Of a stretch of 64,000 nucleotides of DNA, positions 1-11,944 are shown piece by piece (the first letter of the stretch is position 1; every line of letters begins with the position of its first letter). The position numbers and the translations under genes are program-made. The stretch lies in assembly GCF_958298935.1 (NCBI RefSeq), contig NC_084932.1, positions 16,285,501 through 16,349,500 on the forward strand. The letters are read 5' to 3'. The notes under the pieces are model-generated. The model saw nothing but the letters and a program-made list of their open reading frames with translations, searched no databases and was not told where the DNA came from. This DNA is from Phragmites australis (Eukaryota; Streptophyta; Magnoliopsida; Poales; Poaceae).

Positions 1-277
1 AGATGACTGAGATGCCATTCCCACCGCTTGAGAAGGAACATAAGAATCATGATGCACAAATCTTATTTGAAGAGAACATAAAAGGTAATAATATATTGGT
101 GATTTCGTTTGCAATGAACTATCAATATCCACTACTCATGCTATTTTAGAGCAATTGTTAGTGGAAATTCCTACTAAGTTTCCTTTGTCACAAGTTGATT
201 TGATTGCTATTCCTTGTGATAAACAAGAATTCTGTGATGCTTCACTTATATCCATGCCACAACTAGTGAATGAACAT
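1..277 (+). pseudogene. Left half of unidentified protein-like sequence split by element A
   Basis: AT-rich sequence, unlike the GC-rich element beside it, with coding character. One frame is open from the ATG at about position 4 to about 95, and a second from about 100 to the insertion point, so one frameshift is visible. If element A and one copy of its target duplication are removed, the second frame continues into the sequence from 12788. I do not recognise the product. The same unit may end in the LTR-like sequence at 13600-14010, which would make it part of an older retroelement rather than a cellular gene; that is inference. Confidence 0.4.
273..277. other. Target site duplication of element A, left copy
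   Basis: AACAT directly before the 5' LTR. The identical 5 bp follow the 3' LTR at 12783-12787. A 5-bp duplication is the usual size for Gypsy integration and fixes both element ends. Confidence 0.9.
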
Positions 278-397
278 TGTTGGAGATCGTTATTAAGGAC
301 CCCCGACGGTCCCTTGGCTCAGCTAGCCCATGCCCATAGGCCCACGCCTCCCGAAGGCTGCTTTTTGACTTCCGAGCTTCGGTAACCACCTCCCGGA

Positions 398-615
398 GCC
401 ATGACTCCCAAATCCTCCATCTTCCGGAGCCATGCCTCTTGAAGCCTCTATTTCGCGGAGCCATGCCTCCTGAAGCCTCCATCTCCCGGAGCCATGCTTC
501 CCGAAGCCTCCATCTCCCGCAGCCATGCATCCCGAAGCCTCCATCTCGTAGAGCCATGCCTCCCGAAGCCTCCATCTCTCGAAGCCATACCCCTCCCCAG
601 AGCCCTCATCTCTGG
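398..615 (+). repeat. 31-bp minisatellite in the 5' LTR
   Basis: About six and a half head-to-tail copies of a 31-bp unit starting GCCATGCCTCCCGAAGCCTC. It opens reading frames on both strands that are probably artefacts of the repeat. Lying in U3, it could alter promoter spacing. Confidence 0.85.
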
Positions 616-983
616 GGCTCGGGTAGGCTTCCAAAAGACTACGGGGTAAGCCATCGGGCCTCAAGAAAGATCTGCCAGAAGAGGAACGCCGGTCATCCTT
701 TGCCTGCAAGGAAGTGACCGGCATTAAGTACCTAGGCTAGTGGGCACCGTCCTGACACCCCATGCAATGGAGGTTATCCTGACACCCTTGACAGCGCGGC
801 ACTAGACCGCAATTGGTGACCGGCTCACCACTCTGGGTACAAGCACTACAATAGTTATCATGGTAGATATTTATCTTCTATGTAGGGTAAAAAGTAGTTA
901 TCCAGGATAAGACCATATAACTCAGCCAGATCCTGGATATTTTGCACATAGCGGTAACTTGTACGCTAAGCTAGGCACAACCC

Positions 984-990
984 TATAAAT
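984..990 (+). promoter_or_regulatory. TATA box of element A 5' LTR
   Basis: TATAAAT in the context CCCTATAAATAAGG, repeated at the matching place in the 3' LTR (12554-12560) and in the LTRs of B1, C and E. It is the likely pol II promoter of the element, with transcription starting a few tens of bases downstream. Confidence 0.75.
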
Positions 991-1213
991 AAGGGGCCAT
1001 GGTCATCTGAGAAAGAGAGCACGCTCAACACAGCACGGAGGAGCACAATCACAAAAGTCTTCCTGTGATACTCCCCCTAGCCCGGTCCATATTTTTACAA
1101 TCAATACATTTGTGGTGTTCCTTCCTCTCAAACATCATCTCCAAGCTTGAGTCTCATTCTTAGAAGAAACTCTCGCCTTACTTGTTGAGTCAAGATGATC
1201 TCTTGCTCCAATA

Positions 1214-1231
1214 GAGCGTCGTCCGTGGGGA
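1214..1231 (+). other. Candidate primer-binding site of element A
   Basis: The sequence just inside the 5' LTR resembles a degenerate TGGCGCCGTTGCCGGGGA, the complement of the plant tRNA-Asp 3' end used by Athila/Tat elements. The match is partial. The related element E keeps a better copy at 31714-31731. Confidence 0.5.
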
Positions 1232-1261
1232 CTCGAACACAGAAGTGCTAAGAGACGTAGG

Positions 1262-2720
1262 ATGCCACCCAAGAAGAAGACCACCAAGGTCACGACGATA
1301 GCAACCGAGCCCCCGGTCATGTCTGTGCGACAGTCCAGGTGACCAGGCGCAGGCTGCGTAGACGATGACCCCTAACCGGGGATTACGAGGGCCTTACGAC
1401 CACCATCGACCCAGCCATGACCATATCAACGGCCGGCACCGAGGGGCTTCCTACCCCAGAGACCCAGCAGCAACAACAGTAGTAGGGTGGGGTCCCCGTT
1501 GCACCCCTAGGGGTCGCGGCCGACACCACCACTGAAAACACCATTCCACCCGAGCGTCAATCACGCCTGGCGGCACTCCTGACCCGTATGGAGGAACTAC
1601 AAACAGCCTTGCAAGTCGAGTAGCAGGCTACCTACATGACCACCGCCGCCCCCATGATGATCGGTGTTGTTTTGATCCAAGCTCTACGGGCCGATGAACT
1701 CTTCGACGCTAGGGTGCCGCACGTTCAGCCTTCGGAGCCCCGGAGCCAACATCGTGAGGATCCCCTGCAAGACTACGACTCTCTCCTGTAGGCCGACCTA
1801 CAGAGGACACCCTTCGTGGAGGGCTTTCAGACTCCAAAGCTACCTAAGTTTAAGGGCGATTCAGACCCTGATGAGTTCGTTCGGTCCTATACCCTCGCCA
1901 TAGAAGCTAGTGGGGGCGGATTGGCCACCATGGCTAAATGCTTTCCTCTCGCCTTGGAAGGGGTGGCCATACGCTGGTTCTCGGCACTAGACCCTGGCAC
2001 TATTCATGCATAGTCCTAACTTTGAGGCCTATTTCGTAGAAACTTCCAGGGCACCTTTGTTGAGCCAGTAACCTCCGGAAGCTTGTTCATTATCAGACAG
2101 GAGTCGGACGAAACCCTCTAGGATTACTTTCAAAGGTTCTCCTACACCAAGGCCCAAATTAGGGGTATATCAGACTCTCCGATCATCGATGCCGTGACCC
2201 AGAGCCTGGCTGAAGGCCCCCTATACGATCGGCTGAACCGACGTCCCATACGCATGGTGGAAGTCCTCATGAGCAATTTCGAGGAATATGCGCGTGCAGA
2301 GGAGGAAAAACTCCGCTATAGGCGCTCGCGAGCTACTGAGACTTCCCGAGTCAACCCCGAGAAGTCACACTCGCAAAGCGGGATCATCACACGCCCCCTC
2401 TCCCCCAACAAAGAGGGGCTTCAAAGAGGCTCATACCTCCGGGTCCCAAAGGGGGTGGTAGCGGCAACGCCGAAACATCAACAACATCAGCCCCAGCCGC
2501 AGAGCTCCAAACCAAACCACCCGAGGGGATGCGATCGAGGATGCCCCGGAGGCATCCCACGCTCCGAACCGGTGTTCTGAGGAGGGATCCTGGTGCACTC
2601 TACACGGCGCAGGACAAGGACACAACACTGACAACTGTCGGACCCTCACTACCATATGAGAAGAATACCATGGGAGGCAGGCAACCTTCGCCTCAATTGA
2701 GCGGGCCACCAAGGAGCGGT
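1262..2720 (+). pseudogene. gag: gag of element A (broken)
   Basis: Structural protein that would form the cytoplasmic virus-like particle. A start at 1262 gives a lysine-rich N-terminus (MPPKKKTTK) but soon hits a stop. The conserved gag core is read at 1816-2013 (PKLPKFKGDSDPDEFVRSYT) and continues at 2194-2400, ending in a basic region. A retroviral-type zinc knuckle lies at 2595-2639, with C-X2-H-X6-H-X4-C spacing and a GHNTDNC end. Several stops and at least two frameshifts separate these blocks. The knuckle is shared with B1, C and E, but I do not see the core block in those elements. Confidence 0.85.
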
Positions 2721-2939
2721 CCGAAGATCGCAGGCTACCGGCCAGCCGACAGGTTGATCATCTGGCCTTGCAGAACTTTCCACAACTGGCCCTACCTTCT
2801 CTGCCCCGATCATGTGCAAAGCGATACAACAACGATGGGGCATGGGGCAAACAGATCATCCTCGCTATAACTAGTAGAGGGAGCTCCGGCCGCGCTTCAA
2901 AATGGCAGCGGTGAGATTATGCACGTGGGGTGCACTACA

Positions 2940-5900
2940 TCGGAGCAACCAGCATCCATCTATAGGCCCATGAATGGACCGATGCCCCTGTGACATTCAC
3001 CATCAACGACTCCGAGGGCGTGAAATTTCCCCACTCCGATGCCCTGGTCATCTCAGCCAACATCGCCGAAGTCGAGGTCCGGAGAACACTGGTCGACGGA
3101 GGTAGGTTGGTGGACTTCCTATTCATACATGCCTTCGACCAGCTCTGAATCCTGCGGAGTCAGCTCTCGCCAGGCCACAGACCCCTCCAGGGGTTCAATG
3201 GCCCCCCCTTGACGCACTAGGCTAGATAGAACTCCCAATCATCTTCGACAAAGGCCCTGCAGCACGGATAGAAATAATCACCTTCGACGTTGTGGACAGG
3301 CCTTACGCCTACAATGCCATTATGGGATGAGAAACCCTGAACAAATTTGGAGCCGTACCCCTCACAATTACCTCTCTACTTGAAAATGCCAGGACCCCAG
3401 GGACTGATAGCCATCCATGGTGACCAAGACCTGGCTAGGCGCATCGAGTACGGGCACCCTGCTCCACTCCCCAGGCACCACATCCATGCAATAACCTAGA
3501 AGGGCTCCAAGGACCCTTCATTGTCATATCCCGGGCACCGCGACCCTCCGAGGCCAAAACCAGAGTGAGACATAAAGCATGTCCCCATATATCCAGACCA
3601 ACTCGATCGGGCCTTCAAAATAGACCTCACCTCCGAGCAGGAAGCCCAGCTTATGGCCGTCCTATAGGGTAACCTCGACACATTCGCATGGTCATCGCAG
3701 GACCTCCTGGGAGTCGACCGCTGCATTGTTGAACACTCTCTCCAGGTCGACTCGAAGGACCGACCCGTACACCAGGGGCTTTGCAAACTCTCCCCAAAGT
3801 GGGCAGAGGTAGCAAAAGAGGATGTCCAGAAGCTACTAAAGGCCAGTGTTATCCGAGAGGTAATCCACTCTGATTGGCTCTCCAACACCGTCCTGGTCAA
3901 GAAACACAACGGAAAGTGGCGTATGTGTATCAATTTCACATCACTAAACAAAGTGTGCCCTCGGGACCTGTACCCCTTCCTCTCATTGACCAGCTAGTAG
4001 ATTCCACTGCTGGGTGCAAGCTGCTAAGCTTCCTAGATGCCTACTCCATGTACCACCAGATGTGAATGGCAATAAAGGATGAGAGCAAGACTAGTTTCAT
4101 TACTCCCTTCGTGGTATACTTCTACGTCCGGATGCCTTTCAGTCTTCAAAATGCTGGGGCCACCTTCTCTCGCCTAGTGCACAAGGTACTGCAGTAGCAA
4201 CTGGGCCATAATGTTGAAGCCTACGTGGACGATATCGTGGTAAAAAGCCAGCTCAAAACTAACCACGTCGCTGACTTGCAAGAACATTTGATAGCCTCCG
4301 GGCTACAGGCATACGGCTGACCCCGTAGAAGTGCGTATTCAGTGCCAAGGCGGGAAAGATACTGGGATATCTTGTCTCCCAGAGAGACATTGAGGACAAC
4401 CCTGGCATGATTCATGCCATTGTAGAGATGTCACCTCCTACTAATACAAAATAAGTTCAACGCTTGGCCGGCCGCCTCACAGCCCTCAGCCGCTTCTTCC
4501 TCGCCAAATCCACCGAGCATAGCCTCCCCTTCTTCAAAATGCTGAGGGGCTCTGAACCGTTCAGCTGCACTCTGGAGTGCCAGGCACATCCAAGGCCCTC
4601 AAGACCCACCTTTCCCACCTCGAAACACTCGCAATGCCCCTCTCCGGTGAAGGGCTGCTCCTATACTTGTCCGTCTCTGCCTTTGTTGTCAGAGTTGCCT
4701 TGGTACGGGAGGAGAAGACTGACAATCACTCTGCTTAGAGGGCCGTATACTATGTCTCAGAGGCCTTAGCCGGGGCCAAGACGCGCTACTGATGGCCTCA
4801 CGCAAACTCCGGCACTACTTCCTTGCCTACGACATCATTGTCGCAACCTCTTACCCACTTGGCGATATGTTCCGCAACCGGGAGGTGATGGGACGCATCG
4901 GTAAATGGGTAGTAGAGCTAGCCCCCTTCATGGTAAGGTTTGTGGCCCGCACCATTATTAAATCCCAAATCTTGGCAGACTTCTTCGCCGAATGGAGTCC
5001 GGCGCCCGCTGAACCCACCACTACCCCTCCTGAAGACATTTGGACTATCTACACCGACGGAGCATATGACTCCATGGGCGCCAGAGCCGGTGTGGTCCTC
5101 ATCTTCCCCATAGGACAGCAGATACAGTTTGTTGCTTATCTGGATTACAAGACAACTAACAACATAGCGGAATACGAAACCGTCCTCTTGGGCCTCCAGA
5201 AGGCATGAGCATTGGGGACAGCTAGAGTCATCATCCGGACCGACTCTCAGATCGTTGTTGGCCACATCGACAAAAGCTTCCAAGTTTGACATCCAGACAT
5301 GGCAAGATACCTCGAAGCCATTCGCAAAGCCGAAGCACACTTCTGTGGCATATCAATACGCAACATACCACGAATGGACAAAGGGCCAGGCAGACGCCCT
5401 GGCAAAAGCTGCCGTGACGGGCAATGATCCACCATTTGGCACCTTCCTCGAAACTCAACACTAGCCAGCTGCTAAAACTCTTAATGAGACGGCCGCCACC
5501 ATCCTCCCTATCGAAACCACTGACTGGAGAGCTCCCCTATTATCCTTCCTCAGTGGAGCAGAAGAGCCAGAAGACCCAATTGCGCACCTCCGCATTCAGC
5601 ATCACGCAAGGGGCTACTGTCTCGTAGAAGGCATCCTTTACAAAACAGCGGTCTGTGCTCCCCTCCTTCGCTGCATCACCAAACAAGAAGGGGCCAGCCT
5701 CATCCGGGAGATACATGACGGCCTTTGTGGCAACCATTTAGCGCATCGCGCCCTAGCCAGCAAGGCGCTCCGCCAGGAGCTCCACTGGCCTACAATCATG
5801 TTTGATACAGAAAACCTCGTCAGCACTTACCAAGGATACCAATGGATAGGATGACGAAGCCACCAGCCCCCAGTTCCCCTACACTAATCGGTCCATTCCC

Positions 5901-6674
5901 CCGTGGCAAAGGTACCCTTCAGTACGCGGTGGTAGCATTGAGTACTTCTCCAAATGGATTGAGGCCAAACCCCTCACGACGATCACATCAAAGAATGTCC
6001 AGAAATTCTTCTAGAAAAACATAATCCGCCATTTCGGCGTCCTACGACAGCTCATGGTCAACAATGGCACACAATTCAACTCCAGGCCTTTCAGAAAATT
6101 CTGTGATGACCTCGGCATTGAATTATGCTTTGTTGCAGTTCGATATCCTCAGTCCAATAGGGCCCGTTGAACGGGCCAACAACAACATTCTCTCTGTCTT
6201 AAACCACTGACTCATCGGCCTAGCTCGAGGCCTGTGGGTTGAGGAACTCCCCAAGGTTTTATGGTCCCTCTACACCATAGGGTTCACCCCTTTCCATCTC
6301 CTTTATGGTGATGAAGCCATGACCCCCACCGAGGTCAAGAGATGCTCACTCCGGGTGCAACTTCCACAAACTACCGGAGAAAGAGAACCCTCGATCTCAC
6401 TGAAGGAACGCGGCTCCGTGCCATCCAGAACCTCGATCACTACATCGCGAAAACGAAGGCCTGGTATGATCCTGAGGTTGCTCCACGAAACTTCAAACCT
6501 GGTGACCTAGTGCTTCGACGTGCCCTGGCTCTAGGAAAATTGCACAACAAATGGGAAGGCCCATACCTGGTCCTTAGGTCTAACAGGCCCGGCTCCTACC
6601 ACCTGGCCAACACAGAAGGAACTCCCCTCCCACATAGTTGGAATGCGGAGACCCTCCGCAAATACTATGTGTAG
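2940..6674 (+). pseudogene. pol: pol of element A: protease, RT, RNase H, integrase (broken)
   Basis: Domains in Ty3/Gypsy order. Aspartic protease has the VDGG active site at 3092-3103. Reverse transcriptase spans about 3640-4290, with an LVKKHNGKWRMC block near 3893 and the catalytic YVDD at 4222-4233. RNase H covers about 5035-5440 and starts IWTIYTDGA. The integrase HHCC region is at about 5630-5840, the core at about 5890-6180 and the C-terminal region ends with the stop at 6672-6674. Stops occur in every domain and frames shift repeatedly. In the integrase core the second catalytic aspartate is replaced by asparagine (codon 6060-6062, context MVNNGTQF). RT keeps its YVDD but the polyprotein cannot be made. 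Confidence 0.93.
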
Positions 6675-6829
6675 GGGCCCCCAGGCTCCGTCCTCTCCAA
6701 AGGTGCAAGACAAATAAAACCATAGATTACCCACCAACAAATAACCACCTTACCTAGAGGTATCACCTCCCAGAAAATACCTAACTCGGAAAAACAAACC
6801 CACACAGAGCCTACGAAGACCCTCCGGCA

Positions 6830-7255
6830 TCTTGAAGGCACTGCCTCCGTGCGGAAGGGGTAAAACCCTCTGGCATCTTGAAGGCACTACTTCTGTGCCA
6901 AGAGAACAAAATCCCTCTGTCATCTTGAAGGCAGTGCCTTCGTGCCGCAGAAGTATATCCCTCCGCCATCTTTAAGGCCTGGCTGACTTACGTGGCGGAG
7001 AGGCAAAGACCGCTCCAGCATCTTGAAGGCTTAAGCCTCTGTGCTAGACAGGCATTTATCCCTCCACCATCTTTAAGGTCTAGCTAACCTACGTGGCAGA
7101 GAGGCAAAGACCGCTTCGACATCTTGAAGGAATTGCCTCTGTGCTGGACAGGCATAAGACCCTCCATCATCTTTAAGGCCTGGCTGACCTACGTGGCAAA
7201 GGGATAACCTCCCTGGCATCTTGAAGGCCTAGCCTCCATGCCGAAAAGGATTCAT
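6830..7255 (+). repeat. Tandem repeat spacer after pol of element A
   Basis: About eight imperfect units of some 55-65 bp built around CATCTTGAAGGC and a matching GCCTCCGTGC, alternating with a CATCTTTAAGGCCTGGCTGA variant. The two halves can pair, so the array may fold. The same CATCTTGAAGGC motif appears once in B1 (about 54688) and in C (about 63938), linking the families. Confidence 0.8.
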
Positions 7256-7800
7256 ACAAAGTATTGATCATCTAGCACCTTAAGGACTAAAAGTCTCCAT
7301 GCCAAAATCATCTCACCCCTATGGTATCTTCCCTGCTCACACCTAATGCTATGTTGTACCCCTCGGATCTCGCACCCCACGGCCACTAACAAACCGAAAA
7401 ATATGAAGGGGCTGGGATAGGGGGCACAGACGAAGCGTTGATACGATAGCAAAGCATTGATGCTATAAATTGTAAAAACACCAAAAAAAAAGCTAACACA
7501 ACACAAATTTATTCATACACAACATACCAAGAGTTTGCATTCAGCTAACCGTTGTACATCGAACCTATGCCTAGCAAACTCGCTAACCTGTTACACCTCC
7601 CCGGAACACTACGGGAGGACGAGGGCGCTAGATCACCACGCCTCCTAAAAATATACCGCGGGACTTGGAGGATTGAACCCGGTAATTGCGCACAGGGGGT
7701 CGAAGCGAATCCCCTCCATGGAAGGAACCACTGCCTAAAGCGGAGCCCCCTCTGCCTCAGGAAGACGAAGGATACGCTGGGAAGGGATATGAGTCGAAGG
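7256..7800. other. Spacer in element A, no gene seen
   Basis: Lies between the tandem repeats and the end of the antisense ORF. Only short frames are open and I see no domain. It includes an A-rich stretch near 7480. Confidence 0.5.
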
Positions 7801-7814
7801 CTGAGAAATCCAGC

Positions 7815-10800
7815 TCATCCTCTTCCTGCTCTTCCGCGCGGGGACTCCGTAGCCTGCACCTCCTCCACCTTCACCTTGGCCAGGATAGGCTCAAGGATTT
7901 CCGAAGGCACCCTTCCATCAGAATCCCGGGGGAGGACAAAGCGTTGAAAGAAGCGTGAACCGGCAACCTCCCGGGATATTCGAGCTGCACACCAGTCGTC
8001 CTTTGCAACAAAACATACATCCGGGGTAGACAAAGGGGGTCCACCGGCTCAACCTTGACTAAGAGATCGACGGCCAACATCGGATCCATGCGCCCCTCGA
8101 AATCACGGGGAACAACAAAGCGACTCCACCGTCGGATAAACGGAGTGGCCCCGGATGCTTCAGACACTCGATCGCTCCCGGGAGGCACCATCCCAGATAT
8201 GAGCGAGGCCCCCTCCGGCTTCGGGCAGCCGCACCTATATACACAGATCGGACTCCAGTTAGCCTCAAAGGCATGAACACTCTAGAACAACACAGGTGAA
8301 CCACAAGAAAGCAGACATGACTCCATTTAGATAAGAAAAAAGCCCAAATACATAAAGTAGAAGGGGGTAGTCAACATATTAAGACTTTGACCCCCTTTGG
8401 AAAGAAAGAAAGCAAAAAACAGACAGCCTGTGATAGAGCTACACCTCCGAGGCATCCACACATGAAGACTGCTCCTGGGGAGCAACACCGCGAAGCGAGA
8501 GGCCTCTAGAGGGCCGCAGCGCACCTGCAGGTTCCGGATGAAGTGCCAGACCTCACGACGAAGAACCTGGACGAAGACCTCCTGGGGCACCTGGAGTCAC
8601 CTGACCTTCCATGTAGCGCAGCGTCATGCTCCGGCCGTGCCTTGCCCACAAGTTATAACGGAAGTTCTCCAGAGTTCCGTGAATCTCCACCGGAGGTGCC
8701 TCGAGCTGAAAACCCTCGATCATGGAGTCCGGCACCTGCTGCTCCAGTACTTCAAGAGGACCAACCCCAACTTGGTGCAGCAGGGTCAGTTGGAGCACCG
8801 TGTCCACGCGTGCACTGGACCTCACGTATGTCTCTGCAGCTCAAACCATGACCTTCGCGGTAGACCGAAGCCAAAAGAGCGGCATCACCGACGTCTCCAA
8901 GTCAGAAGGTATTGGATGACACCTGGCCCCAAGGCCTCTCAGGGCGTCGGAGGTGATCCGGGCAACCTCCAACGCAAGTGCAGCTAACCGCTGGCACTCC
9001 GAGCGCAGTACTCCCTTCGATGCCTGAGCCTCCTTCAGCTCTCGCCGCACACCCACCATGGCCCGAAGGGTCTAAACATCACCTTCGGCTGATGCCCGGG
9101 CCGCATTGGCTGCATCGATGAACTCCCTTGCCTCCCGAACGTCTTTAGCAGCCTTCCGCGCCTCAACCTCCGCGCGCTCCCACTTTAAAACCTCCTCCTA
9201 CCGGAGACCCTGCTCATGCTCACGAAGCGTCATCTCCTCCTGAAAACGACCCTCCGAAGACTCCACCTACTTTCTGGCCTCCTCCAAGGCCTGACGAAGG
9301 CCGTCAACCTCATCACAGTCCCCGGCAAAGGCCTAGTGCCCCCATCTCCCAGTGCCCTCGTCAAAATTACTTGCTACGAGGCACAACAGAAGAAGAAAAA
9401 GGAAAAAATAAGCTAGTCAGAACCAGACACTAGACCCGGTAAATCACGACTAAACCATTGACCTGCAGGGCCGCTGCTACCAGACACGCCTCCACTTCCT
9501 CCAAAGGACGCTTGGCCAACGATCGCTCGATCTCTCCACTCCGGACAAGAGAGGAGGCCACGATGAAGGCCCTTGACACCTCCAGGCGCAGCGTGAAGTC
9601 ACCCAAAGTCAGTAACCCAAGGCCGGGGCCCCTCTTGACCACCGCGGAGGGAGCCCCAGCGGAGTGCACAGCGCCCCCAGCACTAGCCTCCTGGGCCAAG
9701 TCACCACCTGGCTTGGGGCTCCGCGGAGACAAGGCCATGTCCCCCAAGGCGGCCTTCGAGGACACCTCTGGAGGAGTCCCTGACCTCTACCGGAGCTCCC
9801 CAGGCTTCGAGGGAGGAGTCGAAGACACATCCACCTCGGTAATCGCTGCAAAATACCAAGAAACACAAGGTCAAGATCCCGATGCACGACCCAAAGAGGA
9901 TATAGCTAACGAAGCAACGATGCGTCACCAAGTCCCCCAAGCCCTCTCATAGAAGGGCCCGTAATGTCATCGACGTCTGAACCAGCGAATCTAGAATCAT
10001 ATTCCACGGAGGCCACACCTCCTCTCCAGCTCTAGCCATGGTCGGCAATGTTCGGAGAGGCCAGGCCCTTCCCCCGGTCACCACCGCTGAGCTGACCTTC
10101 ACCTTTGGACTGTTCATCCGTGCTCCCAGCCCACCTTTGATTCTTCCTACAGACCAGTGGCACCTCGGACGATTCAGCCATCGAGCCAGTATGTGAACCT
10201 TCGGAGATAGAAGACCACCGGGTCTGGAGCGACTTCACACGAATCGCGGGAGCAGCGTGCTTGTTTCCCGGCAGCCTTAGGCTCCAGCGGATCCCGCCAC
10301 GTCGGATCCCCCACTCCGAGATAAAAGTAGATGCGGTTGTACTGCTCCCAACTCAGTGTTAGAGCCACCCACCGCTCCCACTCTGCGTGAGTAGGTGGTC
10401 CCAGGATCACCTTAGCCATCTCCACCGTGCGCTCCAGTGGAAGGCAGCTCTCTGAAAGAAGAAGGCAGCTCACATCTGAAAATCAAAAACTAGACAACAA
10501 AGAGGACTCACAAGAGCTGACCGGGGGGGGGGGGTCGGAGTACACCTTCAGCTACTCTTGCGCTCGAAGGTGCAGTACCAGCCCATCTGCAGGTGTCGAA
10601 TGCGCAACATGGTGAACTCCTCCACGAGATCACGCATGTTCATTGTTTCAGCCACCCTCCGGAGAAGGGCCGGTCACGAAGCAAACTGGTTGTCCTTGAT
10701 CCCCGTCTCCGGCTCCGGGACATACGCGATATCTCAGTTTATAGAGCAAAGGGGGGATGCGAGGCCAATATTGTAGTAAAACCATCGTTGCAACCAACCA

Positions 10801-11427
10801 GTATACGACCGATCGTTAATAGCCTTCGCCGGGAAGGCATCACGGTACTATAGCCGTATCTAGAAATTAACATTGCTGAAAAAAGAGGGGCCTCTTTGTC
10901 CCCTCACCCTTAATCATCTTCGGCTGACAGCCGGCAAAGTGGAGGGCCGTGAAGAAGTCTGCCCTCCCTTCGCACCCCTCCGCCTGCATGGCCCACTAGA
11001 AGGTGGCCAGGCGGGCGATGGCGTTGGCATGGAGCTGCGGAAGCTCAACGTAGTAGTGGCGGAGCACCTCCTCGATCAGCGGCATCGACGGAAAGCTCAG
11101 GCCCGCTTTGAAGAAAGCCTCGAACACCACAACTTCGTGGGATAGAGGCTCCGGGACCTCCTCTTCCAGCGGAGGCCGAACGATGGCTCTGGAGGAAATC
11201 TTCTCCTCCCTAACCATCTGGTCAAGCTCCTCACAATTGATGGCACACCCCCAGCACCATGGTCTACTGGAGATGACTTCTGCTGGCGCGGCAGAGCTCC
11301 ACCCTAGGCGGCGGCCCCATCAACAATGGGGGAATCGGTGCCACCTAAGGGCCCCCGCCATGGCCACACCGGTGGTTTTGCTCACCGCCTGAGTTCCTTC
11401 TTCACCCAAGGCACTCGAGCCAGCCAT
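7815..11427 (-). pseudogene. Antisense ORF of element A, resembling plant 'putative gypsy type transposon' proteins
   Basis: Opposite-strand coding sequence between pol and the 3' LTR. A start at 11427 (MAGSSALGEEG) is plausible. At 11217-10560 the frame reads a globular domain with EVVVFEAFFKAGLSFP, then MPLIEEVLRHYYVELPQLHA, in the style of the plant family Pfam PF04195. Further open blocks follow at 10473-10174 (THAEWERWVALTLSWEQYNR), 9765-9430 and 9200-8841, the last a heptad-like coiled coil rich in A, E, R and L. Near the end two related blocks (RFVVPRDFEGRM and RFVLPRDSDGRV) suggest an internal duplication. Stops and shifts break it. The family assignment is from memory of its style, and no biochemical role is known to me. 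Confidence 0.65.
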
Positions 11428-11580
11428 ACGGATCATAGGAAGACATCGAAAGGCACTGAAGGGTGGAGAAGAAAGAAGAGCAGCAATCAACAGACACACG
11501 TGCAAAGCAAGGACAACTGGAGGCAAAGGGCAGACGAGAATAAGGCACAAGCAAAAAGGCCGCTCAGGGTAATCCATCCT

Positions 11581-11588
11581 CTTATAAA
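11581..11588 (-). promoter_or_regulatory. Possible TATA box for the antisense ORF
   Basis: On the minus strand this reads TTTATAAG, about 150 bp upstream of the proposed start at 11427, the right direction and distance for a promoter of the antisense transcript. The motif is short and AT-rich sequence is common, so this is tentative. Confidence 0.4.
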
Positions 11589-11930
11589 GATAAGGGAGAA
11601 ATTACCCCCCAGAAAAACGAGCGTATGCCCTATCCCTTCTCCTGCCAGGCCACGATCATTGGGAAGAGGAGCCGACCCCCGCGACCCCCAACCACAAGAT
11701 ACCACGCGTCCCACATCCGCCTAACAAGGCGTAATTGCGCCTTTCTCATAGGGCGTATTCAATGCCCCTTGTCACCAGCGTCATCGAATTGATAGTTCAG
11801 ATCAAGTGGACCGAATCTTCCCAGGCAAGCCAAGCGATATTAGGGACCATGAGCCATCAATAGCAAGCTAGGGACCGTCGGAGGCCCTGCTCTGAAAGAA
11901 ACGCGGGCCGGACTGCTCCGTTAGCCACCC

Positions 11931-11944
11931 TCGCGAGGGGCTAC
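11931..11944 (+). other. Polypurine tract of element A
   Basis: The purine-rich run CGAGGGGCTAC immediately precedes the 3' LTR and would prime plus-strand DNA synthesis. B1 has a very similar GAGGGGGTAC before its 3' LTR at 57330. Confidence 0.65.

Larger units (their letters stand above)
278..1213 (+). repeat. 5' LTR of element A
   Basis: Starts TGTTGGAGATCG and ends CCAATA, where the other LTR ends CCAACA. It is 936 bp against 838 bp for the 3' LTR. Nearly all of the difference comes from a 31-bp minisatellite with about six units here and three in the 3' copy. The right half (about 720-1213) is very similar to the LTRs of B1, C and E. Confidence 0.93.

Noticed and set aside
10530..10540. 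G homopolymer and other G/C runs (24829, 29850) as structured elements
   Set aside because: Single short homopolymers without a second partner; likely polymerase slippage or assembly-prone sites.
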